This document shows, one piece after another, positions 10,101-20,767 of a DNA stretch of 64,000 bases. The position numbers and the translations under genes were made by a program. This stretch comes from Apostichopus japonicus. Lineage: Eukaryota; Echinodermata; Holothuroidea; Aspidochirotida; Stichopodidae. A model generated the notes under the pieces. It worked only from the letters and a program-made list of their open reading frames with translations. It was not told the origin of the DNA and made no database searches. Each line of letters opens with the position of its first letter. Within the stretch, counting starts at the first letter, position 1. Location: positions 21,302,376 through 21,366,375 of the forward strand of contig NC_092567.1 of assembly GCF_037975245.1 (NCBI RefSeq). Reading direction: 5' to 3'.

Positions 10101-13100
10101 ACAAGAAATGAGCTAGCTGCTTAGAATTTATCGGCACTAATGATACTGTCTGGTAGGCCTATTATCCTCATTAAGTAACAACTGAACTGAATTGACATGT
10201 TTTTTTGAAAAAAGATTAAGTACACACACCTATTGCTTGAAAGTCCTCGGAATCAAAGGTTTGAAATCAACAGCAGGTCGTTGGTTAGGTGCAGCCCAGT
10301 CAAGTTTTCACTCCTTATATCTAGCCCATTCATTCAAAAAGGTTGCCCACCCCTGGTCTAAACTGAGCCCACATCAGTGTGTCAGTATGACCAACTTTCG
10401 CACAAAAGATTCTTTCAAAGCTTACTCTATTTATGAAAGTAACTATGCAACAAAGGTCGAAAGAAATTCATACACCTCATATTAATTCTGAAAGCAAGGT
10501 CAGTGTTTTGACCGTTTTAACTTTGTTAACCAATTTGACAGTCATAAGTCAAGTCTGATTAATCCTATTGTGAAAGAACATTTTTTTAGTTTTTCAAAAC
10601 TCCATTCAAATCAAGAAGATGATTCTTCTTTGTTTAGAAACGTGTGCCAGAAACACATGCCAACTTCCCAAGATACTGTTCCAGGTTTGCATTTTGGTTA
10701 ACACCATCAAAGCAAGCATTGATAACTAAGAGACAGAGCAAGATTCTATTGCACCCATGAGACCTTAGTGCCAGATATGAAAAAGGGAGGGGGAGGGGCA
10801 AAAGCAACCAACCAAAGTAGAGTCAACATATGTGCAGGCTTAAGACTAGGAAGTATTTCCATGGATAAGTTAAAGTTTGCAAATTCTTTACATATTTCTG
10901 TCATGTCTGGAAGAGTTATCACTGAACTCCCTCCTTCAATTTTCTGTTTTCTTAATGTTTTACATAAAATTAGCCTGTGCCACAGTTTGTAAGGATGAGT
11001 TTGTGCCGGCAAACTCACTGACGATCGAGTTCCTCCCAAACCAAATTCTGTAAAATATCCATTTGGGACACTTGACATGTCTGTAATTTTTCATTGTTGA
11101 TTTTAAAACTTGTATGAAGTAAACAGAGGCTTAAACAGAGGCTAATGGTCGATGTGCCATCACTTTTCAAAATTAATTCAATCCCAATCACTAATATTTA
11201 ACTATTGCTAATTCCGTTCTGGTTCTGTCTTTGTATATAGAGGAGTCCCAAGTGGCCTCTTTGGTTTCCATCAGGAGGACCTCCCGCCTCATCAAATCAT
11301 TATTACATCATCAGAAATGGATGCCCTGGCAATCCACGAAGTGTCGAAACTGCCGGTCCTTGCTCTTCCAAATTCGATAGCTCATCTTCCCCAAGAGGTA
11401 CAGTAAATAGAGCCGGCATTTGTCTGCTAATGAACTGATTTGATCTTTGTTTTGAAAAAGCTTGGGTGAATTTTTAAAGTAGCGTTGACGCTCAAATACA
11501 ATAACGATGGATGGCATTAGTATCACTAGCCCAGTTTCACATTCAATAATAAAAAAAATGAAGTTATGAATCTCAGATAAATGCTTGTTGGATGTGCTTC
11601 TTTTTCATTGCCAATGTGGAACTTTTGTTTTGCCATGATTCATAGTAAAGCCAATGTCTAATGCCAAAATATCAGTCCATGAATGACACCCGTGTGTAAC
11701 ATTTAAGCATAGATGTGTTTTCAAAAATGTAGACATTTATGGCCAGTTACATGAGACTCCTAAACATGCATTCTGATTTTATTATGAGAGCAACAATACT
11801 GAATAAATATTATGTCATACCTTTACCAACATTTAATATGAGTTTCATCTCCCAATACTGATATTTGTTGTTTCCTAATGGTACATTGCTAGCTGGATAG
11901 TATATACCAATGTACAAACTTCCAACCCACCTGTATAAGTGGAGGATGCAGAGGTGTGCCCAGAACGAAGAAATGTCAACAATTTTAAATAGAAACCCTA
12001 CAAAATTCCACATTAAACGCTGGAGTAAAGCTTTCAACATGACCAAATCCTGTGTGCCAGACACTTTAGTTGTACAATACACCCTGCAGCCTTACAGAGC
12101 AACTTAACAAATCGGCAACATATCTCCTTGTGCACAACACACAATTTAGTCACTGTAAAAAAATGACTGGTCTCGAGTTTCTCAGTAAAAGTTTCATTCA
12201 CGACAATTGTGATGCTCTGAACACTCTTCACATTTGTCTATTTCATTCTTTAAAATTCATCTCACTGGTGAATAAGATAAATTCCCATGCAATTATCAAA
12301 CTAACCGATAAAGGTTTCTATTCCAAATTAATTTTAATTGTACATATTTTTTAATATGGTTTATATTCTTCTTATTTGTTATCTGTAGGTGCTTCCACTC
12401 TTAGAGCGATTTGAAAAAATTATTCTGTGGTTTGACAACGACATCAGGTCCTGGGAGGCTGCCAAGCAGTTCTCCAAGAAACTAAACACTATGAGATGTT
12501 ACTTGATCAGGTGAGAACTTTAAAAAATAAAAAAATTAAACATTTGAAGTTGGGCATAAAATTTTATTTCATAAACATATTTACAAATTTCTGGGTGAAT
12601 TTTGGTGATAGATTTATTGGTGGTAGTGTTATTGTCAACCATATATCCATATTTTCTTTTATCGGACTCCCTGTTGAATAATGGGCTATTTCCAAGTATT
12701 TATATCTTTCCTAGGCCTTATGTTTGTAATGTCCATCTTCATATCAGTGAATCCTTGTTTCCTGGTTAAATGTCCAGATACCTTTGAAGTTCAAACAACT
12801 GTCCCTCCATTCTTTTAGTCAAAGTTGGAACAGTTCGTTTGAATTTAGATATTCATATTTCATCTGCATTACAAGTTCAACGAGCCAGATGCCAGGGTTT
12901 TTGTTGAGTGGAGGGGCAAGATCTTTAATGTTACAAAGTGAACATCTTGCAAAGATTGTATCAAGAACCGAGAAGAATTGATAAAATCATAGTGTGAATG
13001 GCAACTTGTTTTTATGATTTCCATCATATGGAACATCGCTTGATGAAGTTAAGAAGTCATTTGCATTCAACAGAGGTCATAACCTGAAAGTTATGTATAG

Positions 13101-16100
13101 GTGAAGTCTGTTGGGGTTTGCATGAAATAGGGTCATACTCGACTAAACTCTTTTTTACTCAAGTTTTTGCGAGGTGGGAAAAGTTACATTTGCAAGCGCA
13201 GACAACCTCTTGGAAATGAATTTCTTGGGGAAAAAATCACTTTTCTGGGAAAAAAAGCAAATTTATTCAAGAAAGAGAAGAGAACGAAATTTGTTTATCC
13301 ATTGTTAATCTACTGGAAAAAAACATTGTGTATGCGATTCTTCCCCTTCAGGCTGGCTAACTTTTGCACAAGCTTTTGGAAAAAACAATAAACATAGTCT
13401 CTTTGATCAACTTACTATTTGGTCAAAGAGAAAATCCTTTTACCGAGTGCATGTGTTTTCTTTTCTCCAGACCTGTCAGTACTCAACCTGGTCCTTTGGA
13501 GGCATTAAGGAAAGGTCTCAAACTGAGCTCAATATTGCAGGAAGCCACTCCAGTCAGCCATAAGTCCATTGTTACATTTCCATCTCTTCGGGAGGAAGTG
13601 CTGGGAGAGCTCACCCACGCCGAACAGGTCGCTGGTGTCAAGGTTCGTACATGACCAAACAGTTTCTAAAAGTTTTCTTTGCTTCAATTTCTGACAGCTG
13701 GATTGCCCATCCAGGGCTGCAATTTGCAAATCTTTGAATCTGTGAATTGTCAAATTTGCGAATCTGCAAATTGTTTATCCAGGGCTGCAAATTGCAGATA
13801 TAAGTAAAAATAAAACAGGTTAGGGTTAGGGAGTGTTTGGGTTAGGGAGGGTAGTGTAAGGTGGTTAGGGTCAGGGGAGGGCTAGGGAGAGGATAGGGTA
13901 GGGTTACATGGTATACAAGGTAGTGTGGCTCCTGACTGGCTTTCCTGCATCACCACTGTCCAAGGGCTGGATAGCTCAGCTCTTAGAGCACAGAGCTTGT
14001 AACGTTGAGGTCACTAATGGTCACTAATGGTCACTAATGACATTGTAGCCAAGAATTTCTTCTTTTTTTGTCTGGTATTTTAATTTGCAACAGAATTGAA
14101 CGAGAAGAGTTTTACGTGTCATCATACAGTAAATTATGTAGATATGGATTAGTGACAAATCAGACACACTTTGAGGGTTTGTTAACGATCTTAGCTACAA
14201 AACTAAGTTGTAGAAAGTAGCTCAAAAGGTGTATTTGCAAGCAATTTATTGTGCCCTGGTATACACTGGTAGTTTGCCCATGGATACCTTTAATATCCAA
14301 TCTCATAAGTGTTAAAATCGGTACTTTCATTACCAAATAGACCGGTGTTGTGAAAGAGTGTATAAAGGCGGTGGCATTTGAAGCAATGAGGCTTAGCAAT
14401 CGGGAGGTTTGGGGTTCGATACCCCGACAGGGTAATAGTAAGGTGCAGGTTTTTCATCCAAGAGCAATCTACTGTCTTCCCAATCTGAAATAACTTTCTA
14501 ATTTGAAAAGATTCCAAATTTGAGTTTGAATGTTGCATGGAAGCCACCTGACGTGTAAGTTGTAATCCATGAGCCCTTGCGGGCTTCTCCCACATTAATG
14601 GTCCCTTAAGTTTGGAAAAAAATAACTGCCTGATTATTATTATGATTAGTAACATTATTTTGAACAAACCTTGTTTTCTAGCCATGTTCCTAGTAGCTGC
14701 TGGTAAGATATGTCCCAAGAAGTTGCTAGATTTCACCTTCAAGACACCTTTTCAGTAGATTCAAAATGTTTGATAAAATCTTTCAAGTATTGCACATGAC
14801 CAACACCCACAACAACATAGCAAAACAGCCCTTTAGCCATCTTGAAGAGAGTGCGTACTTCATGTGCAAAAATTCAAGATTCCCAATTTGACGTACAGTA
14901 CCCAACAATATGGTTTGGCTGGATTGCATTAATTAATTTGGGGAGTTTCTCTGAATCTGTAAATATATTTGCCAGCTTTTTCTGACCCAAAACGAATAAC
15001 CTTTTTAAATCTTTTTAATTTTCTTCAGTGGAAAAGGTACCCTCTGCTGACTAAGTTTATGAAAGGCCACAGAAAAGGAGAACTGACTATCTTTACTGGA
15101 CCGACGGGGTCGGGGAAGACGACCTTCATGTCTGAATATTCATTAGATCTTTGCATGCAAGGGGTAAGTGACATTCACCATTACCTGTTCAAACATGGAC
15201 TAAGTTTTAAATGCACGGTCAGAAACCTGTTAGATTGATAGATTCATTCACAAATTTTGAATTAACAATGACGCCAATCTGTGAATTGGTTGTTCTTTGT
15301 AAAAAATATTTCTGTCAAAGCAAGAAGATATAAAGTTCACCTTAAGTGCATATTATTTAGAATACTCCAATATGCTCATCTCAACCATTCTTCCCCCTCG
15401 TAAAAATCGCTACTCGCCTTATAATTACATGAAATAAACATCTAAATCAGGGTTTCCCTAACTTCCCTCCCCCCCCCGAACCCCCTGTGGATCTCAGAGT
15501 TGTCCAGGAACCCCCAACTTTTCGAGACACGATCTGAGTCATTATTATACTCTAATACGCATAACAGTGCTTCGTAAATGATCAAGTTCATAGTGTAATA
15601 TTGTAGAGTTTGTCGATATCTACGACTTTTGTACATTACTAAATAATATGACATATCAGATTTTAGTTCAAACAAAAAGCGCTTTAGTTTTGACTTTCAC
15701 AAAGCCCCCTCAGGGAAGCCCTGGTCTAAATTGTGCCTGAAAGTGTTCTTCTTCATTTTCTCCTACCGTGTTGGTTTGATAATTATCTGTATTATAAAGA
15801 CAGGTTTAATCTGGTTGCCATCTTTGAATTATGGTCAAAGCGGTTCACGCAAGGACCGATTAATTCAAAAATCCATGGAATACGCTGGCACCAATGCACA
15901 AGTTGTCTTTTTATGAGGTGTATACACTACTAAACCATGACCATGCACCAACACGCATGTGTGTTAATTCCATTATTTTGTCTGTTAGAAGTATCGGATT
16001 GATATCATATCTACGTGCACAAGACCTTGCATTTGAAGGTGTCGGTCGTTTTCAGTCGTTAACGAACTGTTTGGAATCGTCGTTTGCGATATTTCTATCA

Positions 16101-18581
16101 GCTCATTAGTAACATATTTCTACATAATTATTTTATTACGGTAAGGCAAAACTCGAAGGGTATTTCCTAGGGAAGATACATTTCCATGGACAATTCATTT
16201 GTATATTACCTTCTTCACAAGCAATATTATTTACCTATCTTGAAATTTGCAAGCAAAGATGTGTTTGATAGATAGGGTGACATCATATCTGTGGAGTTGA
16301 ATATGCATGAGATACTGTCATGATAGCTAATATTTTCATCCCCTCTCAGGTAACCACGCTATGGGGCAGCTTTGAGATTCAAAACGTCCGTCTTGCCAAA
16401 ATAATGCTGACTCAGTACTCCGAGACCAACTTAGAAAAGAACATCAAGAAATTTGACCAATATGCAAATGAGTTTGAAGAGCTTCCGCTATTTTTCATGG
16501 CCTTTCATGGTTCCCAGACGTTGAATAGAGTCATCGAGGTAATTCAAGATCAAATTACTGAAACACTTTTAGACTACTTTTCCTTAAACATTGTTTGGTT
16601 ATTTTTCTCTCTACATAACACTCCAGGAAACAAGGTATTGATAACAAGTTATCTGAGGTCACCAGATGTCAAACATTGAAAACCTTGTAAACAATATATC
16701 TCAAGTTAGGAAGCATGGAGATTTTTTATAAGTGGCATGCGAATGCGTTACATTGAATAGAGAAACTCAATTGTTTTTGGTAGAGGTCAAAGGTCATCTG
16801 GGTCACCAGCAGTCAGACTCTGGAAACCATTTAAACATGCTACCGTATCTCATGGTAGAAATCAGGACATTTATATTATAATAGCTGTTTCTGGTGAATA
16901 AGCAGAAGTCTATTGCAATGAAGTAATCGAAACTTCAATGCATATTTGCATTAGATTATAATTAGATTAGATTATAATGTCTTTTTCGTCCCTGTTGTTG
17001 TTTACAGGCCATGCGACACGCTGTCTACGTCCACGATATTGAGCATGTTATTCTCGACAATCTTCAGTTCATGATCGGGCTAGGATCGCGACAATCCTTC
17101 AGCGATCGCTTTGCGATGTACGACAACAGCATCGCAGCTTTCAGGGATTTTGCGACGAAGAATAATTGTCATGTGACTATAGTCATACATCCTCGAAAGG
17201 TACGTGATGTCTCCATCGAATCCACTGCACCGTTGAGATATTTTGTCCTTTTTTTAATATAGTTGGGGAGATTTATTTTGTCAACCACTCTGTGGGCCCA
17301 CCACTGATCCCCCACTAATGGTGAAAATTGTTATTTGTTATTTGGAGGATTTTATTCAGTGATTGTTTCCTTTTCAAGGCACATGCAGTTCTAGATGCAT
17401 AGACCAGGGGTTCTCAATTTATTTTCTTCAAGGGCCAGACCGAAACAGTATTCAGAGTTTAGGGCCAAAGGGAATTATCTCTATACTTAGAATAAGCAAT
17501 GTTCTTGGTATGATGGATGGTAGCAACACCCACTGTTCAAAACTTGACCAATTAAAGTGCAGTATTAAGTGGATAATGCATATGCATATGAGGGAAGTAA
17601 GTGTGTTTCACAGAATCTCACTATACCTTGCTTGAGCAATGTTCATGGTAGGACCTGTAGGGTGCTGAAACCGAAGGCCCAATCGACAACCCGCAGACCC
17701 AGTAGGTGCAATAAATTTGGGCTGATTTTTACACTTGCCGACCACCTGCTTACAACACCTGTGGTAGAACCCATTAATGGATGGTTCCACTCCTCTCACC
17801 CAACCTCACTCTCTCCTCTACCACTTAATTTTTGTGAACATTCAACGTTACTCTTCTTTCCCTTTTTTAGGAGAGAGAAACCGAAGAACTCTTCACATCC
17901 TCCATCTTTGGGAGTGCTAAAGCCAGTCAAGAGGCAGACAACGTTCTCATCCTCCAAGATCGTCGACTGATCGATCCAATCAAAGGAAAGAAATACATTC
18001 AGGTTCGTCGGAGGTCAACCAAGTTTCTGTATGTTCTGTCGAACAAGTTTCTGTCAAAACTGGACATTTTGAAAATAAATTTTAATTCAAAAGTTGCCAA
18101 ATCATTTTTTGCATCTTAGCATCATTTAATAACACCAATAAAATATAGAGGGGACCATCAGCTTACAAACCATCCCTCAAAGCGTGGATGGTAACAGATC
18201 ATTTGGCCCCTCCTGATGACCACCCTAGAACCCCCCCCACCCCCTAGTGTTCTGCCTCACCAAGCTGAAACTCCTTCAGGCACCCCTGATGCCATTAATT
18301 AATCAATTAATTGATTAATTAATTAATTCTTCTGTCGTGATCTTTTCCCCTAGGTGGCGAAAAACAGGTACGACGGAGACCTGGGAATATTCCAACTTCA
18401 CTTTAACAAGGACACGTTGATGATGTCACCAATGAAACCACCAAAGCAGACCAAGCAAAAGAAGGCTGCAGAGTTTATTAGTCCAGACAAGATAGAACAG
18501 GAGGGTGGAGATAAGTATGAGATATTTGAAAGATTGATGCTGGAGAGTAAATCAGAGGAAGAGATAGGGATAGGAGAATAA
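7137..18581 (+). CDS. TWNK: Twinkle mitochondrial DNA helicase, 11 coding exons
   Basis: The replicative hexameric mtDNA helicase, homologous to phage T7 gp4, acts in the mitochondrial matrix. Exons: 7137-7725, 8358-8611, 9682-9896, 11241-11397, 12389-12510, 13471-13642, 15029-15163, 16350-16538, 17008-17199, 17871-18002, 18354-18581; all joins keep frame and give 794 aa (human 684). Residues 1 to about 140 are a low-similarity leader with the expected import sequence. A primase-like N-terminal region holds C168/C171 and C201/C203. Toprim-like motifs are TSSEMD (375-380) and WFDNDIRSW (419-427, DxD at 421/423). The RecA-type helicase core has Walker A GPTGSGKT (527-534), [17 protein letters not shown] after the exon 8 start, Walker B VILDN (625-629), HPRK (672-675) and [12 protein letters not shown]. 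The start at 7137 is the first Met of the frame; Met 14 or Met 61 are alternatives. The family call is secure; the N-terminus and UTRs are not. Confidence 0.95.
7726..8357 (+). other. TWNK intron 1
   Basis: GTATTT donor after exon 1 and TTACCTTCACAG acceptor before exon 2. Contains a C homopolymer near 7930 and no recognised element. Confidence 0.85.
8820..9062. mobile_element. TTAA-flanked MITE in TWNK intron 2
   Basis: TTAA at 8816-8819 and at 9063-9066 flank a 243-bp segment whose ends are imperfect inverted repeats: AGGTAGTCAGTTTAGGCCCC at the left, and GGGGCC...ACCT at the right, with CCCCAAAT facing ATTTGGGG. No coding capacity. Like the 34454 copy it begins AGG next to TTAA, suggesting the same transposase class (piggyBac or Kolobok type cut TTAA); the interior is unrelated. 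Confidence 0.7.
9067..9681 (+). other. rest of TWNK intron 2
   Basis: AT-rich intron sequence ending in the TTCATTTCACAG acceptor of exon 3. Nothing else recognised. Confidence 0.7.
9990..10355. mobile_element. hAT-type MITE in TWNK intron 3
   Basis: Terminal inverted repeats CTGGGGTGGGCAGCC and GGTTGCCCACCCCTG are the classic hAT/Charlie-like CAGGGGTGGGCAACC end. The flanks are CTCTAAAC (9982-9989) and GTCTAAAC (10356-10363), an 8-bp target duplication with one mismatch. 366 bp, no transposase, nonautonomous. The TA at the centre of the 8-bp site fits the Buster branch of hAT. Confidence 0.9.
10364..11240 (+). other. rest of TWNK intron 3
   Basis: No element or gene recognised. Overlapping short frames on both strands at 10746-11078 have no family content. 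Ends with the TTTGTATATAG acceptor of exon 4. Confidence 0.6.
11398..12388 (+). other. TWNK intron 4
   Basis: GTACAG donor follows exon 4 and TTATCTGTAG precedes exon 5. Short frames on both strands at 11810-12354 are mutual shadows without recognisable content. Confidence 0.8.
12511..13470 (+). other. TWNK intron 5
   Basis: GTGAGA donor and TTTTCTCCAG acceptor. AT-rich, no repeat pair or gene recognised. Confidence 0.8.
13819..13905 (+). repeat. degenerate telomere-like TTAGGG tract
   Basis: In TWNK intron 6, GGTTAGGGTTAGGGAG is followed by irregular TTAGGG, CTAGGG and ATAGGG units over about 87 bp. It resembles an eroded interstitial telomeric sequence of the animal (TTAGGG)n type, or a G-rich simple repeat that drifted to look like one. 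Confidence 0.6.
13965..14010 (+). pseudogene. 5' half of a tRNA-Thr(UGU)-like sequence
   Basis: GGCTGGATAGCTCAG, then TTAGAGCACAGAGCTTGTAA, closely follow the acceptor, D-arm and anticodon-arm pattern of animal tRNA-Thr with anticodon TGT. The A box (TAGCTCAGCTCTTAGAGC) is good. The T-arm and acceptor 3' strand are missing: after GAGG comes TCACTAATGG repeated three times (14011-14040). It is a truncated tRNA pseudogene or the head of a tRNA-derived SINE, not a working tRNA. Confidence 0.55.
14350..14660 (+). mobile_element. tRNA-derived SINE candidate in TWNK intron 6
   Basis: GGGGTTCGATACCCC (14411-14425) is a near-perfect T-arm with an internal B box, GGTTCGATACC (14413-14423). It is preceded by a degenerate tRNA-like stretch including TTAGCAATCGGGAGG. 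Downstream is an unrelated body of about 220 bp ending in (ATT)n-like sequence near 14635-14642, a usual SINE arrangement. No second full copy was seen in the window, so the family call is inference. Confidence 0.45.
14661..15028 (+). other. rest of TWNK intron 6
   Basis: No further element recognised. A TTTTCTTCAG acceptor leads into exon 7. Confidence 0.6.
15448..15723. mobile_element. hAT-type MITE in TWNK intron 7
   Basis: The ends CAGGGTTTCCCTAAC and GGGAAGCCCTG are hAT-like terminal inverted repeats. The flanks ATCTAAAT (15440-15447) and GTCTAAAT (15724-15731) are an 8-bp target duplication with one mismatch. 276 bp, no coding capacity. The target site resembles that of the MITE at 9990-10355. 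Confidence 0.85.
15732..16349 (+). other. rest of TWNK intron 7
   Basis: Nothing recognised. Short frames near 15731-16109 have no family content. CCCTCTCAG acceptor of exon 8 at the end. Confidence 0.6.
16539..17007 (+). other. TWNK intron 8
   Basis: GTAATT donor and TTGTTTACAG acceptor. No element recognised. Confidence 0.85.
17403..17520 (+). repeat. hAT-like terminal fragment in TWNK intron 9
   Basis: CAGGGGTTCTCAATTTATT followed by AAGGGCCAGACC resembles the CAGGGGTTCTCAA terminus of nonautonomous hAT elements. No matching right terminus or duplication was found before exon 10, so the copy is probably truncated; the right boundary given is approximate. Confidence 0.45.
18003..18353 (+). 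other. TWNK intron 10
   Basis: GTTCGT donor, TTTTCCCCTAG acceptor, with a palindromic (TTAATTAA)-rich tract at about 18296-18328 before the acceptor. Confidence 0.8.
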
Positions 18582-19353
18582 GAGAGAGGACAGAGAGGTA
18601 TGCTATCCCAAATGAGGACTAGGGATAGGCCAGTAAGAGACGAGGAACAGATTCAATCGCAAGTAAAGCAATTAGGGTGTGGAGGATAAGAGACGGGACA
18701 GAGATATCACTAATGATGACTAGGGATAGGCCGGTAAGAGACGGGGTGCAGATTCAATCGCAAGTAATTAGTAAAGCAATTAGGGTGTGGAGAATAAGAG
18801 ACAGGGGACAGAGATATCCCTAATGAGGACTACGGATAGGCCAGTAAGAGACGAGGAACAGATCTACCCCAAGTAAGCACTTAGGGTGTGGAGGATAAGA
18901 GACAGGGGACAGAGATATCACTAATGAGAAGTAGGGATAGGCCAGTAAGAGACGAGGAACAGATCTATCCCAAGTAAGCATTTAGGGTGTGGAGGATAAG
19001 AGACAGGGGACAGAGATATCACTAATGAGGACTAGGGATAGGCCAGTAAGAGACGAGGAACAGATCTTTCCCAAGTAAGCATTTAGGGTGTGGAGGATAA
19101 GAGACAGGGGACAGAGATATCCCTAATGAGGACTAGGGATAGGCCAGAAAGAGACGAGGAACAGATCTATCCCAAGTAAGCATTTAGGGTGTGGAGGATA
19201 AGAGACAGGGGACAGAGATATCACTAATGAGAAGTAGGGATAGGCCAGAAAGAGACGAGGAACAGATCTATCCCAAGTAAGCACTTAGGGTGTGGAGGAT
19301 AAGAGACAGGGGACAGAGATATCCCAAATGAGGACTAGGGATAGGCCAGTAAG
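18570..19353 (+). repeat. minisatellite, about 101-110 bp unit, at TWNK stop codon
   Basis: Seven to eight tandem units begin near 18574, 18684, 18792, 18893, 18994, 19095, 19196 and 19297. The first two units are about 108-110 bp and later ones are a regular 101 bp. Each contains GGATAAGAGACAGGGGACAG, TAGGGATAGGCCAGTAAGAG and TTAGGGTGTGGA. The TWNK stop TAA lies inside the AATAAGAG of the first unit, so the array forms the start of the 3' UTR or downstream flank. Confidence 0.9.
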
Positions 19354-19910
19354 AGTGTTTACATCCATGCAGGGGTGAAAATATGATTAGAAATTGAGGC
19401 CTTTATGGTAATGCTGTTTACATATTGCAGGATTACTCACTGAACGAAAAATCATCTACTGTGATTTCATTGTATCCTCTAATCCAATCCCAAATTTACA
19501 TACTTACAAATTGGCACACCTCATATTGTAAGTGCCTCCCCCCCCCCCACCCCCCCCCCCCCCCAAATCCAGCAGGCCAGAGCACTCCTGCCTGTTAGGG
19601 GCAGAGAGAAAGGAAATAAATGAAGTGATAAGTGAGGGGATAGCATGGCATTATCAAAGATATTCCTTATATCCATTATAGATATTCCATATTGGGAATA
19701 TTATATTTGTATGGGAAAAAATGCAAAACAAGAGAGCTAAATTGAGAATTTGGCAGTTTCTATGCAGACATACGATATAGCAATTAGTCAAGAGAAATGT
19801 GAAATAAAATGCCAGTAATTTGGTTCTTGCATCTATAAGATTTAGAGCTAAATATTAGCTCTTCTTGTCATCAAACAACATTGACAGGTCTGAATATGCA
19901 TATCTGTATA
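19354..19910 (+). other. downstream flank of TWNK
   Basis: AATAAA hexamers at about 19615 and 19803 are candidate polyadenylation signals for TWNK if transcription reads through the minisatellite. A C homopolymer of about 25 bases lies at 19540-19564. No gene seen. Confidence 0.5.
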
Positions 19911-19961
19911 TACATATATATATATATGTATATATATATTTATATATATATGCATATATAA

Positions 19962-20022
<61 letters not shown>
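19911..20022. repeat. TA/TATATG microsatellite
   Basis: Alternating TA with occasional G or TTTATA interruptions. Self-complementary; open frames across it on both strands are artefacts of the repeat. Confidence 0.95.
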
Positions 20023-20526
20023 TCTTTATTCATTCAAGCACCTGTCAATCTAGATCATAAGCACAAAACAGTACTAATGTTTTGGTTTTTTTTCTTGGGG
20101 TGTGGGAGGGCGGGGGGGGGGGGTGGCAGGGAAGTGTATGATCTAAACTACATCATTTGCGATGGGTGTGCATGTTTAACCATTCTTATTTTGTAACAAG
20201 TGCAATTTATCTTCATTACTCTCTTCCATTTGTAACGTTTTATCTTCAGCATATATCATTTCTAAGCATTGTATCATTGTAACCCACATTTATTTTTGCA
20301 CACTTTTGTGAAACGTTGATTTGTCTCATTAACCATTTTGGATCATCATATTTTGTAACTGTTCTTTTTAACCAGAATCTTTATTTGTGGCAGGGTGTTT
20401 GTTTAATCACACATTGTCACATACCTAAGGCACAGTGTCAATAGGAAAGACTGCAGCAGCTGCAAAATCCACCGATCTCAAATCTGAATTAACGTAAAAG
20501 ACAAAATATAAGATTTTATTTCTACT
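20023..20526. other. intergenic, no gene seen
   Basis: Contains a G homopolymer at about 20110-20122 and otherwise unremarkable AT-rich sequence. Confidence 0.5.
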
Positions 20527-20767
20527 GCGGTCGTAAGGTGACATTAGAGATGTAGAGTTACCATGTTAGAATAAAATGTCATCCCGACAAAATATTGAGT
20601 TTTTGTCGAGATACCAACTTAAGCTTACTTGACATCTCGGTAAAATTTGTCAAAATGTCGAGTACGTAACACCCAACTAGGTATCGCGACAAAAATCAAC
20701 ATTTTGTCGAGATGTCGTGTTATGCTAACATTGTACCTCTACATCTCGCATGTCACCTTATGACCGC
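20527..20767. mobile_element. palindromic foldback MITE
   Basis: The left end GCGGTCGTAAGGTGACAT and right end ATGTCACCTTATGACCGC are inverted repeats, and the match continues through GAGATGTAGAG, ATGTTAG and on into copies of the TTTGTCGAGAT motif, so nearly the whole 241 bp can fold into one hairpin. No coding capacity. No convincing target duplication was seen at the edges. Confidence 0.75.

Noticed and set aside
10746-11078. 110-codon minus-strand frame in TWNK intron 3
   Set aside because: Overlapping frames on both strands, Pro-run from a G/C tract, no recognisable content.
19848-20053. Tyr/Ile-rich frames on both strands
   Set aside because: Artefact of the TA microsatellite.
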